A DNA stretch of 64,000 bases from Diabrotica undecimpunctata (taxonomy: Eukaryota; Arthropoda; Insecta; Coleoptera; Chrysomelidae). Positions 10,870-21,718 of the stretch are shown here, piece by piece. The translations under genes and the position numbers were made by a program. The notes below the pieces were generated by a model. That model made no database searches. It worked only from the letters and a program-made list of their open reading frames with translations, and was not told where the DNA came from. The DNA is taken from NCBI RefSeq assembly GCF_040954645.1, contig NC_092806.1, positions 161,444,328-161,508,327 of the forward strand, read 5' to 3'. Each line of letters starts with the position of its first letter. The stretch's first letter is position 1.

Positions 10870-12985
10870 AGCTATCTTTATGTCGCAGAAGAATCAGAAC
10901 TAGTTATCACCAAAACATTCTTCCAATTACCACCTCGCAAGCTATACACGTGGAAATCCCCTCAAGACAGACCCGGGAGAATTATTAGGAATCTAATAGA
11001 CTACATTTTAGTAAATAAAAGATTCCGAAACAGCTTTACATCTTTCAAGACTTATCCTGGAGCAGACTTGAAGACAGACCACGTTCCACTGATGAGAGTA
11101 TTTCGAGTCAAACTCAAAACAGTGCAGAAAAGAAAAGCACAATTATACGATCTACGTATGCTGAAAGACCTCTATACGAGGATAAGAGTCCAAGCCACGT
11201 TAAACGAGCAAGTGACTGCAATTAGAGACGAATCGAACGAAGAACAAACGATCAAACATAATACAGAAATAGTGCAAAATGTAAAGGATAAACACTTAAA
11301 GTCAGATAGATTAATGAAGAAAAAATCATGGATGACAGATGAGATTCTAAAACTAATGGACGAGAGAAGAGAAGCCAAAGTGACCCAGACAAATATAAAA
11401 CCATAAATATATTAATAAGAACGAAAATCAGAGAAGCGAAAGAAAAACAAGCAAGGGAAAGATGTGAAGAAATTGAGACTCTGCAGTTAAAGTATGATAC
11501 TCATAATGTACATAGGAAAAAATTCACAGGGGGACTAAGACGAAGGCAGAAAGGAAATATAACCGATTCTGACGGAAACATCATCTTGGCCAAACACAGT
11601 AAAATAAGAACGTGAAAAGAATATTACCTTTATAATATAACACCCTTAAGTTAGAAGAAGAGGTAAATGATGGACCAAGAATATTACACCAGGAAGTTTA
11701 TTCCGCAATAACACAGTTAAAGAATGGCAAAGCGGCAGGCCCTGATAATATACAACTTAGGAGAAATACCAACAAAATGGCTGAAATCTGAGTTTATCGC
11801 ACTTCCAAAAAACCAGGAGCCAAAAAATGCGAAGATTACCGTACTATAAGCCTCGTGAGTCATCTCCTAAAATTGTTCCTAAAGATACTTCATAAAAGAA
11901 TCTACAAGCTGTGTGAAAGTCAAATTTCCCCCAACCAGTTCGGGTTTACAAATGCTGTTGGTACTAGAGAGTCTTTGTTCTCAGTAAAAGTCTTATTCCA
12001 GAGATGCAGAGACATCAACTGCGACGTATACGCATGTCTGGTTGATTACGAGAAAGCGTTTGATCCAGTACAGCACGCCAAGGTGATGCAAATACTAAAA
12101 GAAGCAGGAATTAACAACCAAGATCTGAAAATAATTAGAAATCTTTATTGAAATCAGATAGCAAATCTCAGAGTTGAAGGTGAACACACTGACTATGTGA
12201 AAATCATGCGTGGAGTGAGGCAAGGTTGTATTTTGTCTAATAAATGGTTACCGGCTAAACAACATCAGATATGCAAATGAAACCATAGTATTTGCGGACA
12301 ACTTAGAAGACCTACAAGTTCTTATGAACAAAATCACTTATTACAGTCAACAATATGGACTCAATATAAACGTTAAGAAAACAAACAATTAGCAAGAAAA
12401 GGATAACAGAAAGTCAACTCTACTTCAACCAATCCCCTGTAGAAAGAGTGACGCACTACAACTACCTTGGCACCATAATAAATGAAGAATGGACCAACAA
12501 TCAGGAGGTTAGAGCACGCATAGGAAAAGCTAGATCCACCTTCAATCGGATAGGGGCCTTCTTCAAGAGTCACAACCTCTCTCTTGATACAAAAGTAAGA
12601 ATGCTGCGATGCTACGTCTTCTCTGTCCTTTTTTATGGTGTTGAATCGTGGACCTTGAACGAAGATACGTGCAGAAAACTGGAAGCATTTGAGATATGGC
12701 TAATCGGAGAATACTTAAGATCCCGTGGACTGACCAAGTACAAATGAGGAGGTCCTCAGAAAAATGAATAAGAACCGAGAAGTACTGACCAGCATCAAAT
12801 CTCGAAAGTTACAATTCTTCGGATATATTATGCGAAATAAATCCAGATATACCCAGGAAGAAGAAGAACGTCTTGGTTAAAGAACCTCAGAATCTGGTTC
12901 AATACAACATCTGTGCAGCTTTTCCGCGCTGCTGCAGATAAGATAAAGATTGACATGATGATCGCCAACATTCGTAATGGATAGG
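10870..12985 (+). mobile_element. Decayed RTE-like LINE
   Basis: 5'-truncated non-LTR element. 10920-11070 is the C-terminal part of the apurinic-type endonuclease (PPRKLYTWKSPQD, then IDYILVN). 11068-11406 is the linker. RT begins near 11840 and carries QFGFTNAVGTRESLF and VDYEKAFD (11855-12151), RGVRQGC near 12210 and a mutated catalytic FADN near 12290. 12448-12747 is the region after RT (YLGTIINEEW, then VESWTLNEDT). The 3' end near 12850-12985 encodes a degenerate basic tail and IANIRNG. Many frameshifts. The fragment at 19.95-20.49 kb belongs to the same family. Confidence 0.85.
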
Positions 12986-13159
12986 CACATTAAGAAGAAA
13001 AGAAGCTATCTTTATTAAAATCTATGAAACGTAACAAATTAAAAAATGCAGACATAATTATGAATGACCAACTTGAGATAAACAGTTCTCTCCTCCTCAA
13101 CCTATTCAGTTGAAGACTATCAAGTGTAAATACATACCAAACATAGATATCACCTTGAC

Positions 13160-14000
13160 CAGGTCGATAGATGGAGAGTAACACTTATAAACCAAATAAA
13201 ACTCAATTGATTCTCTTCAGACACCCCAATCTTAGCGGATACAGCACACACAACCTAGCCGAAAGAATCAACCTCAGACTTTGGGGCGACCGACTCAAAC
13301 TCCGTGGCCAGAAAGAGTACCTCGGTGTGGTATTCACAGAAACACTAAACTGGAGGGCTGATCTGGCTGCAACCCGTAAGAGGTGTAAGGAAAAGAGTCG
13401 GTTTACTCAATGCCTTATGTGGTCAATTCGGACGGACACACCCGCGTACACTTATACACACATACAAAACATTCATTATGCCCGTAATTAAATATAGGGC
13501 TAATATATATGCCATGTTCAATCACGGCCTTACACAAAAACTGCTGAGATTGGAATGGGGAATTCTAGGTAGAGTAAACTACAAAGGCCCCGACTATCCC
13601 TCCTCCCTCATACATCAACTATCGAACATCCATTCCACCGATGAGAGGCTCTCCTCTCTGAGCAGGAGTTATACAATTAAAACCATCCGAGACCAAAGCT
13701 TCAGAGCCCAAAACATCATTAAAACTACCTGCTCACCCTTTGGCAATGTATTCATCAGATCTCCCAAACGTAAACTCCCCTTCCTACCCACTAAATTGCT
13801 GACTTGCTGAGCCAGCATCGAACTTTCTGATGCATACATGAATATCCTGAAGAAAACTCCACTTTTTTACCGCCACAACAAATAAATACCTCACCTAGAA
13901 CTCTGCTACGGACAGGGAGGGATCGGTTTTCTGTAGTTCCTCGATCCCATTGCACAATGATACCTGTCTATACTGAGGATACAACCACAGCTGTCCTCTC
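13160..14000 (+). mobile_element. Jockey-type LINE, 3' part only
   Basis: Two open stretches (13171-13491 and 13478-13810) encode the region after the catalytic palm of a Jockey-like RT: NKTQLILFRHP, then KEYLGVVFTETLNW (the conserved LG.V.D..L.W block) and the downstream helical domain. The first stretch runs in one frame and the second in another. The N-terminal half is missing, and the fragment abuts the RTE-like remnant on its left. It is a typical 5'-truncated, dead copy. Confidence 0.75.
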
Positions 14001-14346
14001 CGCGATTCAGATCATTTTATACATTTATTAATTAAATTCACTCACAATTCACAACTATTACAATTTTACTAATAATTTCTGAAAAGGAACGTTTTAGCTC
14101 AAACCCTTTCACCTCCGACCACCTTGGGCACCACCTACTCAGCATGAATACAGCCACCGATGCGGACCACCAGTGAGACATAACCAAGTGGACACACAAA
14201 ACAAAACAAACCACGTCCTGAAGAGGTGTTACACCTAACACAGCAAACAAAAAGAGACAACAAAGACAACAAAAGTTAAAGCAACAAAAATCAACCAAAA
14301 GAAAAGACAACCAACCGAAACAACAACAAGACAACGATGCAAAAAC
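14001..14346. other. Low-complexity CA/AAC-rich sequence
   Basis: 14230-14335 is rich in AAC and AAAG. It is probably 3' untranslated sequence of the preceding LINE or unrelated simple sequence. Confidence 0.35.
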
Positions 14347-14389
14347 AGATCACTTGAGAAAGGCACTTTCCGAAACCGCTGTAGTGATA
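14347..14389 (+). ncRNA. Hairpin-GAAAC motif, distant hammerhead-like relic
   Basis: A perfect outer stem ATCACT/AGTGAT brackets TTGA, a 5-bp hairpin GAAAG-GCA-CTTTC, and CGAAAC. The layout resembles a hammerhead, but CTGANGA is absent and the expected U16.1-H17 site is not clear. Recorded because it matches the other such motifs in the window. Confidence 0.2.
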
Positions 14390-14729
14390 AGATATTATAA
14401 TAAATTTTGTAGAAGTTTTGAAAACAAAGTTTTCAGTGTTTTATTGTTGTATAAAATGAATTTCCATCAAGCAACGGTCGAATCCATCACTTTCCTTCTT
14501 TATTTTTAGTCTCGTAAAAATGATTTATGTTTATTTCAGTTCTACTTTCCAATGTTAAAGTACTTCTCGAACGTCCGATTTTTTCCGTAAATTAACTTTT
14601 AACGATTAGATCCAAATTAATTGATGTTCGAATAAACGAAGAGTAACGAATGGACACTAAAAAAGGGCAAGTCTCTTGTAAGCGGACGAATATTTACACC
14701 GAGACTATTAATAACAAACTGTTAGTTAA

Positions 14730-14975
14730 GTGAAAATAAAATCGACCATTACTCTTTCTGTCGTTTTCCTTGTTGGTTTTTCTTTGGAAAATAAAACCAT
14801 GCTCGATGCACTGGCGGCACTAATTACAGACGATACGCCACCTCGCGTCTCTTTTTTACAACCGTCCGACCGCACGCGTTACCTATCGGCTTGGAAAAGT
14901 TTGTGGAATCCGCTGGAAAGTACCGAATTATCCGCATTAATTTTATCACAGACTAGAGAATGGCACAACTTTTGA
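14730..14975 (+). CDS. Hypothetical small protein or exon, signal-peptide-like start
   Basis: 81 codons. The N-terminus is MKIK followed by a hydrophobic stretch (TITLSVVFLVGF) like a signal peptide, then a polar segment with DDTPPRVSFLQPSD. Base composition is less AT-rich than its flanks, and the frame stays sensible for about 25 codons beyond the TGA at 14973. It is not recognised. It could be a broken host exon or part of a repeat. No RT, transposase or neuropeptide motif was seen. Confidence 0.25.
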   Translation: MKIKSTITLSVVFLVGFSLENKTMLDALAALITDDTPPRVSFLQPSDRTRYLSAWKSLWNPLESTELSALILSQTREWHNF

Positions 14976-15219
14976 GATGAATGGTTTCCGGTCAACGGGA
15001 CATTGACGTACTGCGGGAATCATTCAACGGGATCAAGATTAGATAGAAGTATCCACTAGGTAACTGATTTTGTAGCGTCTATACATATTCTATCTATTAG
15101 AAAATCCTCGGTTATATAGCACTATAATGTTTTAAACTTGCAGATATTAATAGTGGCGTAATTTTGACAAAATTGTGTGAAATCTGTTAAATCTGTGAAA
15201 TTCTGTGGAATCTATCATA

Positions 15220-15545
15220 GCAGATTTCACAAAAAAGAGACAAGACGAATACTCAGAACTAAAAGAACTAGAGAAATAGAGAGTTTAACCTACTAAGGCA
15301 ATTCTATAGGGAAATAAAGACAGAGAGACAAGGTGAGTGCTGGAAAAAATGAGAAAAGCTACGAGAAATGAAACACGACAACCAATAATGACCTAAACAG
15401 AAATTGAAAGTGAGAAAGGCGAATGTGAGAAGATATTACATTCCATTTGGCAGATGTAAAAATACCAACACCAACACTTCAATGACTATAAAAATGCGAT
15501 AACGTCACTTAAACATCATAAAGCCCCAGGAAAGATGGTATAAAT
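15220..15545 (+). mobile_element. LINE linker fragment
   Basis: Frames around 15225-15300 and 15490-15535 encode HKKETRRILRTKRTRE and AITSLKHHKAPGK. The latter matches the linker block just upstream of RT in RTE/Jockey-type LINEs (usually KAPG.DGI). Everything else of the element is missing. Confidence 0.55.
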
Positions 15546-15802
15546 CAGTGGCGTAACCATAACACCTGAGGCCCGTGGTCAATTCATTTGATGAAACCAC
15601 AAGAAAAAGCGTTACAATGTAATTTAATTTTAATAAATCACCGAGATAGTTACCCAACAGTTATAATGTATCCATTTTAGCTAAATATCTATAATCACGA
15701 TATGCGGCAGTCGCAAACCTTGTGGTTAATTTTTTATTTAACAAAATCTGAAAAAGATTGAAAATTTTTGCTTTGTGTGCCCATAGTTACGCCTATAACT
15801 CG
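15545..15802. repeat. Possible MITE-like segment with GGCGTAAC ends
   Basis: The left end reads CAGTGGCGTAACCAT and the right end, on the other strand, TAGGCGTAACTATGGGC. They share GGCGTAACYAT as short inverted ends about 257 bp apart. A related start (CAGTGGCGTAACTGAAGGGG) occurs at 53004. No target duplication is clear. Confidence 0.35.
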
Positions 15803-15879
15803 AGTGATATTACTTCTACAAAAAAAATAGAAGGTTGCAATGTAAGTCATTTCTAAAAAAAAGTCTTATAAGATGTTTC

Positions 15880-16455
15880 TTTTTCAAGAATTTTGGCATT
15901 TTGCAAAATTTATTCTGTGATTTTGAGTGTAAGCATGGCTAATAAGCACCTATCATGATAAACCCTACAATCACTTTTATGAGTAGTAATGCGGTCCTTG
16001 AGGCGTCTAGAAGTTTGACCGATATATTTACCATTACAATCATTACAAGAAATGTTGTAAACTAAATCTCATATGGTGATATCTGCTCTTTAGGGTGTAG
16101 TAAGGTTTTAACCTTTAAACATTAAAAACAAATAAAAGCTTATGGTTTAAGAATAAGACAATATACTGAAAAGGCACCTCAACCAACCACCAAATCTATT
16201 TAATACCAGAAGTGGTTCGATCTTCGAGTTTTGAAAAAATAGAGTTAACTGTTAAAACTATCTTATTGGCTATTTTGGTGTTATCGTAGGATTTAAACAT
16301 TCTTGTGAGCTTAGCTGTTAGTTCTAGTATGTAAGGCAATACACAATATTTTGAAAGAGTTTCTTTAGTAAGAGTGATTATTTTGGGCCCAACGTAATTT
16401 TTGAAATTTGCAATTTTTTTGCGGACCCTGGATTGAAAACTATTATGCAAAAACT
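15880..16455 (-). mobile_element. Penelope-like element, C-terminal fragment with GIY-YIG nuclease
   Basis: Read on the minus strand, 16450-16196 encodes KYCVLPYILELTAKLTRMF and IFSKLEDRT, the segment that joins the RT thumb to the nuclease in Penelope-like elements. 16065-15920 then encodes VYNISCNDCNGKYIGQTSRR followed by LKDRI..HK. This carries the GIY-YIG nuclease signature (Y-N-I...Y-I-G, then R) with the preceding CxxC pair. About 130 bp of unrelated or decayed sequence separates the two parts, and they are in different frames. RT palm and 5' parts are absent. Penelope-like elements are the insect retroelements best known for hammerhead ribozymes, which matters for the motifs elsewhere in this window. 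Confidence 0.75.
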
Positions 16456-16459
16456 ATTG

Positions 16460-17300
16460 TTACGATAGATGATGACCCATTGTATGGCTCAAAACTGTAA
16501 ACATATTTATTACTAATACCTTTTCTATTCAAGTATTTTCTAGATCACACGCCGGCCGGCGGAGACGCAGGTAATAACCGATGGGCCCCCCTCCGATAAA
16601 AAACCAGCCTGAGTTCCCGTTCATTCGAGGCAATTCTTGTCAACACCGCCAACAACCGGTCTTCCCCAATGTTCGAGCCAATTCATGTCTGCCTCTAGGG
16701 GATTCCGAAACTAACGGAGTTTTATATTTAAAGAGGAATTTTGTTGGAAGGAGAACAGTTAGTTTCTGATGATCGCGCCGCGTTTTAAATTGTAACGCAC
16801 GTATTATAATAAATTATATAATTAAGTGTAAAATAAAATTAGTACAAATAAAGACTTTAAATAAACTTTTAAGTGTTATAAGTGTAGAACCTTGAATAAT
16901 AAATACAAACAATAAATTAGACTTATAATAATATAACACTATTAAGCCGATAATAATGAAACTAAGCACACGAGCTTGATTTAGCACTGACGTTAGCTGG
17001 TGTGTTAGTCTAATTAGTGTGTCTTATCGAGTGAATTTCGGGACCTTTGCCATTTTACACGCGCTCTTCTTTTTTGGGTCAGAATTTGTTGGATATGTAA
17101 TGGCCCATTGTTGTCTTTACGATTATCCTTTTTACTTATATAGGAGCAGATTCCCAAGCAACGATTTGTATTACAGCCGTTAGCTTTTGTACTGCAAGTT
17201 TTGTTTTTTTTTTTATTAGATAGTCTTAATGGCTGTTGATTGCATACTACAGTTGTGCTTAATGTGACTATTATGGCTCTACGGTCCGAATTTAGGTTCA
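16460..17300. other. Unassigned sequence with a GC-rich island
   Basis: 16545-16700 is unusually GC-rich for this window (GCCGGCCGGCGG, GGGCCCCCCT). A 62-codon open frame at 16581-16769 is not recognised. The island could be part of an LTR or a foreign repeat; no paired end was found. Confidence 0.3.
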
Positions 17301-17325
17301 TAGACGAAATCTCTCTTCTTCTTTG

Positions 17326-17640
17326 TCAACCATTTTCCATCCACTCCTGAATGTAGGTCTCTCCCAATTGCTTCCATCTTTCTCTATCTTGCGCCAATCT
17401 AATCCACTGTTTGCCTGCCACTGTTCTTATGTCATCTACCCATCTTTTTTGAGGTCTTCCCATGCTTCTTGTTGTCGTTCTTGGTCTCCATTCTAGAATT
17501 CTCCGTGTCCACCTGTTGTCATTATATCGGGCTACGTGACCTGCCCAGCGCCATTTCATTTTTGCAATTTCTTCCACAATATCCCTAATCTTCGTTCTAC
17601 GTCTTATCTCGGTGTTTCTAATCTTGTCTCTTAGTGAAAT
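17326..17640 (-). mobile_element. RTE-type LINE 3' fragment
   Basis: The minus strand encodes the C-terminal tail of an RTE/BovB-like protein: LRDKIRNTEIRRRT, MKWRWAGHVARYNDNRWTRR, GRPQKRW.DDI and a tryptophan-rich end (GKQWIRLAQDRERW). It is open up to a stop at 17326. Upstream RT sequence is absent. Confidence 0.85.
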
Positions 17641-17689
17641 ATGAAATATGAGTACATAGTAGTACATGAGTACATATAAGTACATAGAC

Positions 17690-18535
17690 GAAATATGAAA
17701 ACTAAAGTTTAAGCGGTCGAAAGCACTTAAAGAAAAAACTCAATTTGTTGAACTTTTTTCCTAATTAATAAACATTAAATTTTCAAATCTCTTATTTTTA
17801 TTTTTTTTACCTATTAAACTTTAATTTCTAGACTATCATATATTATGTAAAATTAAAAAAAAAAGAAACTTTTGCCCTATATATTTTTTGTCCGAAAGAT
17901 AACTCTCGAGTTATAGGCAAAATTAAGGGCGTAAAAAGCAAAAATTTTCGATTTTTAGTAAAGGTTTGCGATTTTCGCATATCGTGATTATAGATATTTG
18001 ACTAAAATGGTACATCCTGAAGTGATACCAGGAAAAAAAATAGACTCCTATGAAAAATGTCCACTATGGTCTGCTTTTCGACAGATCCCGCCTGAACAAA
18101 TCCTTTTTTTAGTTCCACACAATCCATAATCCTTAATTTCTCTTTTGTGAACATAATGATAAATTAGATAATTTTTTTTTCGGGAATTCATTATTTAATA
18201 CTTGAATAATGGTCACGTGATTATGTAATTTTCTAACGGGTATTATATCGACCTTTAATTATAACAGCTGGTTTTGTTTTGGCTACATAAAGACCGGAAG
18301 CACGTGACAGCATGCACGTGTATGAACGAAAGTCTAGAATTTATAGTTGCATTGGGGTGACTATGTACGATTACGGTGTAAGGTTTACTGTAATTCAGAG
18401 GCATGTATTTGATGCAATTAGACCGAATATGTAATGGAAATGGTATATTTATTTATAAGTGGTAAATATACCTATTGTTATTCATCTTTTTTCAGTGTCC
18501 TTTGAATTAATAAGAAAAAGACGTCGATTAAAAAT
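17690..18535. other. Unassigned AT-rich sequence
   Basis: No coding or element signal recognised. Confidence 0.35.
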
Positions 18536-18539
18536 TTAA

Positions 18540-19372
18540 TGAAAACCATGTCAACGTAAATGGAGAAATGGCTAATCTCTGTGCTTTTAACGAATTGAAA
18601 ATCAATAATACATTTTTCAACCATAAGCTGCAATATAAATATACATTTGAAAACTCCAAGGGGCACAAATCTATGATTGATTTTATATTCACCAATAGAA
18701 AAATCCACTCAAAGCAGAACTTTAATCTCAGCAGACGCAGGGAGTGAACACAAACTAGTACTAGCAAAAATAAGAATGAAAATAACACCAAAACATTTTC
18801 TACAGGAAATCACCGAGGAAAAATTCAATCTAGAATCACTGTGGAACGACTCTACAAGAGAAATATACCAAAGGAGGCTAGCACAGAAGATACAGCTGAA
18901 ACAAATAGACGACATCGAAGATATAAACGCGAGTTGGGAGAAAATTAAAAACAACATTGAAGAAGCAGCAACAGAAGATCTAGGAAAACGCAAAATCATA
19001 TTGAACAAAAGAAACAACAACAATACACCATGGTTCAAAAAAGAATAAAAAGAGAAATATAAAAAGAAACGAGAGGCCTACATGAAGTACAAAACATCAA
19101 ATACTCCCGAAATACATAAAGAGCATGCAATATAGAAGACATAAATGGATGGGTGACAAAACAGAAACAGGAGTGGTACGAACACATTAGTAGAATGACA
19201 GAGGATAGGATAGTACGAATAGCACGAGATAAGTCACCAAATGGACGGAAAAGTATTGACAGACCAAGAAAAAATGGTGCGATAATTTAAACAATTTAGT
19301 AAGCTAATGTTGAAGAAGAAACAGGCTTTAAAGCCTACATACAAGAAGGAAGAAGAAGAAGAAGAAGTAGAC
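18540..19372 (+). mobile_element. RTE-like LINE copy with internal deletion and (GAA)n tail
   Basis: 18550-18705 encodes the end of the endonuclease domain (NGEMANLCAFNELKI, then SMIDFIFTNRKIHS). After a frame break, 18677-19048 encodes the linker (ADAGSEHKLVLAKIRM, then NNTPWFKKE). The RT is missing: from about 19110 the sequence jumps to the 3' tail (KQEWYEHISRM, then IDRPRKKW), ending at 19370 in a GAAGAA run. The linker is almost identical to that of the minus-strand copy at 31.39-33.40 kb. Confidence 0.85.
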
Positions 19373-19840
19373 GTCGATTAACCAGAATAAAATCTGATTG
19401 CATCTAATGTAGTCATCTTTCTTTTTTGACGAAATCTATATCATGTAAAAGTGACTTTTGTACCATGTGTTAGCAACCATACAAGCATGTCTTGGTAGAA
19501 TCCAGTTAATTGATCTCCCTGTTCGTTTCTATTAAGTACCGGGTCCGTATTTTTCTAATATATCACTGCCCTAACCTACACCCACTTTATCATTGAAGAA
19601 AGAACTTACTTTTCTTTGAGTCGAAAGACGATGTTATTATAGGTTTTCCGAAACTTAGGGTCTTAAAAGTTTGGTAGCAATTATTATCTAGTCCTTGTTG
19701 ATATATTAGTATTGTATTGTCATATATAAAGCTATTAAGTGCTGTTGAAAGTGTTGTTTTTGCATTTTTGGTTTCAAACAGCAATCACGTTGAAAAATAT
19801 CGAATTCCTGAATGTTGTTCTACTGTTACTGCAGAGCCTT

Positions 19841-19878
19841 TTTTTCTCTCTCTCTCCCTCTCTCCCTCTCACTCTCCC

Positions 19879-19920
<42 letters not shown>
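19841..19920 (+). repeat. (TC)n microsatellite
   Basis: CT-rich simple repeat, interrupted by CCC and TGTC in its first half and pure over the last 30 bp or so. Apparent open frames through it are artefacts. Confidence 0.95.
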
Positions 19921-19921
<1 letters not shown>

Positions 19922-19949
19922 ACATACACAAAGCTATTGAGATTATGCA

Positions 19950-20490
19950 AGTAGGTAGATAAATTAGTAATGCTCAGTTCGGATTTAGTGGTGGCTTGGA
20001 CACGAGAGAAACCTTGTTTAGTATCCAAGTAATGATACAGAGATGCAGAGATATCAGTCAAAATATATACATCTGTGATTTTGAAAAAGCTTTTATGCGA
20101 ACTGAAAACGGGTCGAGTGGAAGCTTGGACTCTAAGTGAAGCTATGCTTAAATACTTGGAAACTTTTGAGATGTAGGTAAACAGACCACTACTAAAGATA
20201 AGTTGGGTCGACAGAATAGAAATAAGAAAGTCATTTGAACCCAACAAAACAATTATATAAAGAGATGCAAGCTGGAATAGTTAGGTCACATTAGGAGATA
20301 CCTTGAAAAATATGAATTTTTGTGTCTCATCATTCACGGAAAGATTCAAGGTAAAGGTGGTCCAGGTAGAAGAAGAACATCATAGCTGAATCCACGACAG
20401 TGGTAAGGAAAGTCAACTACATAATTATTTAGAGTTGCTGTCACGATAGCGAATATGGTAGTCAATGATTGATAACATTGATAAGGACAT
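19950..20490 (+). mobile_element. LINE fragment with internal deletion
   Basis: 19955-20095 encodes QFGFSGGLDTRETLFSIQV and CDFEKAF of the RT fingers/palm. After a deletion, 20115-20180 encodes EAWTLSEAMLKYLETFE of the post-RT region. 20330-20485 encodes the basic 3' tail (GKIQGKGGPGRRRT). Order and sequence match the element at 10.9-12.98 kb, so this is a second, internally deleted copy of that family. Confidence 0.75.
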
Positions 20491-20654
20491 GATTTGTAGT
20501 ATTTCTATTATTCTAGTATTTGGTAAATACTGACAATCGGCACAGAAAAGGTGGGAGACCGTTGCTAAATGCAGATATGGCATAAGCTATCACTCATCTT
20601 ACTGACAGACAAAAATATTATGATACAACTAGAAGACAATGTAGTTATGTATTA

Positions 20655-20835
20655 ATATAAATCGGTGTAGGATACAGACTTAATAATAAAAACGAACAGG
20701 TAGATCGATTAATCGAATTATGCGAAGAGCATGCTTTTATGGTTGCTAATACATCGTATAATAATTATCCAAGATGTACCTATACATTAATTTCGCCACA
20801 AGAGACAGATGACCACTGTAAACTTTCTGTTGTAT
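20655..20835 (+). mobile_element. LINE endonuclease fragment
   Basis: One frame encodes GVGYRLNNKNEQVDRLIELC, then MVANTSYNNYPRCTYTLISP. This is the G.G..N.....L..FC...... NT.F...P...YTW.SP block of the apurinic-like endonuclease in RTE-type LINEs. It lies downstream of the RT fragment at 19.95 kb, the reverse of the normal order, so the locus is rearranged or holds two insertions. Confidence 0.7.
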
Positions 20836-20839
20836 TTAC

Positions 20840-21240
20840 CCATATTTAAAAAACCCAAAATTGTTCAATAAGGTGATCGAAGCGTAAAAATATCCCTTCA
20901 CACCGACCTATTCATCGTCAAGGAAAATATTCATATGGCAATCCTTTCAAGAACGATATTATTCTTTACAATATAAAAACTACGATATAAAAAAAAAATA
21001 AAATTGTTTTTTTTTCTTTCGGCAAACACTGTATGCAAAAGTATCTTTACTTACCTATTATAAGATGTATATAAAACAGTAGATTATTGTTTTATAATTA
21101 TACAGTAAATTGTGTTTACACAATAATAATAAATACAAGAAAATAGTTTCCAAATGTAAATCAAATCTTAAAAAAGTTTTTTATATTTTGGATGAATGTT
21201 TTAGAAAACGTTTCTAAAAATAATAATAAAAACTTTTAAA
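20840..21240. other. Unassigned AT-rich sequence
   Basis: Nothing recognised. Confidence 0.35.
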
Positions 21241-21246
21241 ACTTAC

Positions 21247-21363
21247 CCCGGCAGTGATGCAAACGGCTGGCGCCATCTCGCGACGAATCGTTGAAAGCAG
21301 ATAGACAAATGTTACTCAATTCTTCGCGGCGACAATGAAGTTTAGGCATTTAACTCATAGAGG
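21247..21363 (-). CDS. Candidate 5' coding exon of an unidentified host gene
   Basis: On the minus strand a pyrimidine-rich tract and TGTTGCAG precede 21363, and a consensus donor GTAAGT follows 21247. All three frames contain stops near the 5' side, but one is open from ATG at 21349 to the donor for 34 codons, starting MPKLHCRREELSNICLSAF. The structure fits an exon holding the end of a 5' UTR and the translation start. The segment is richer in GC than its flanks. No downstream partner exon was found, and the protein is not recognised. Confidence 0.35.
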
Positions 21364-21718
21364 CTGCAACAGAAAGGAAAATATAACATAAAAACATAGA
21401 TTTATAAAAGGTAAATCCCAAGTATGTAATAATAAAATTGTAGTTTCACAATTTTAATTATATTTTTAATTTTGATATAGTAAAAAAGTAGTTTTTAGTT
21501 TTTTATGTAGGTGATTCTTCAAAAAACAATATTTTGACGCAAAAGACTTTTAACCATCGTTGCTTTTAACTGACAATAATTGATGATTAATTCACATAAT
21601 TGTGTCCAAGTATCACGGGGAGTGTAAGTGGTAGACAATAGTAGATAACAGAAATACTATCAACCCAAATGCCAATCTCATTTATTAAAAAATAAATCCA
21701 TAAACCAATAAATAAAAA

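Noticed and set aside
14211..14246. CTGAAGA plus GGTGT/ACACC hairpin as a hammerhead
   Set aside because: No GAAA follows the hairpin.
19717..20247. Ser/Leu-rich and Arg/Glu-rich open frames
   Set aside because: They run through the TC microsatellite, and the plus-strand LINE explains the rest.
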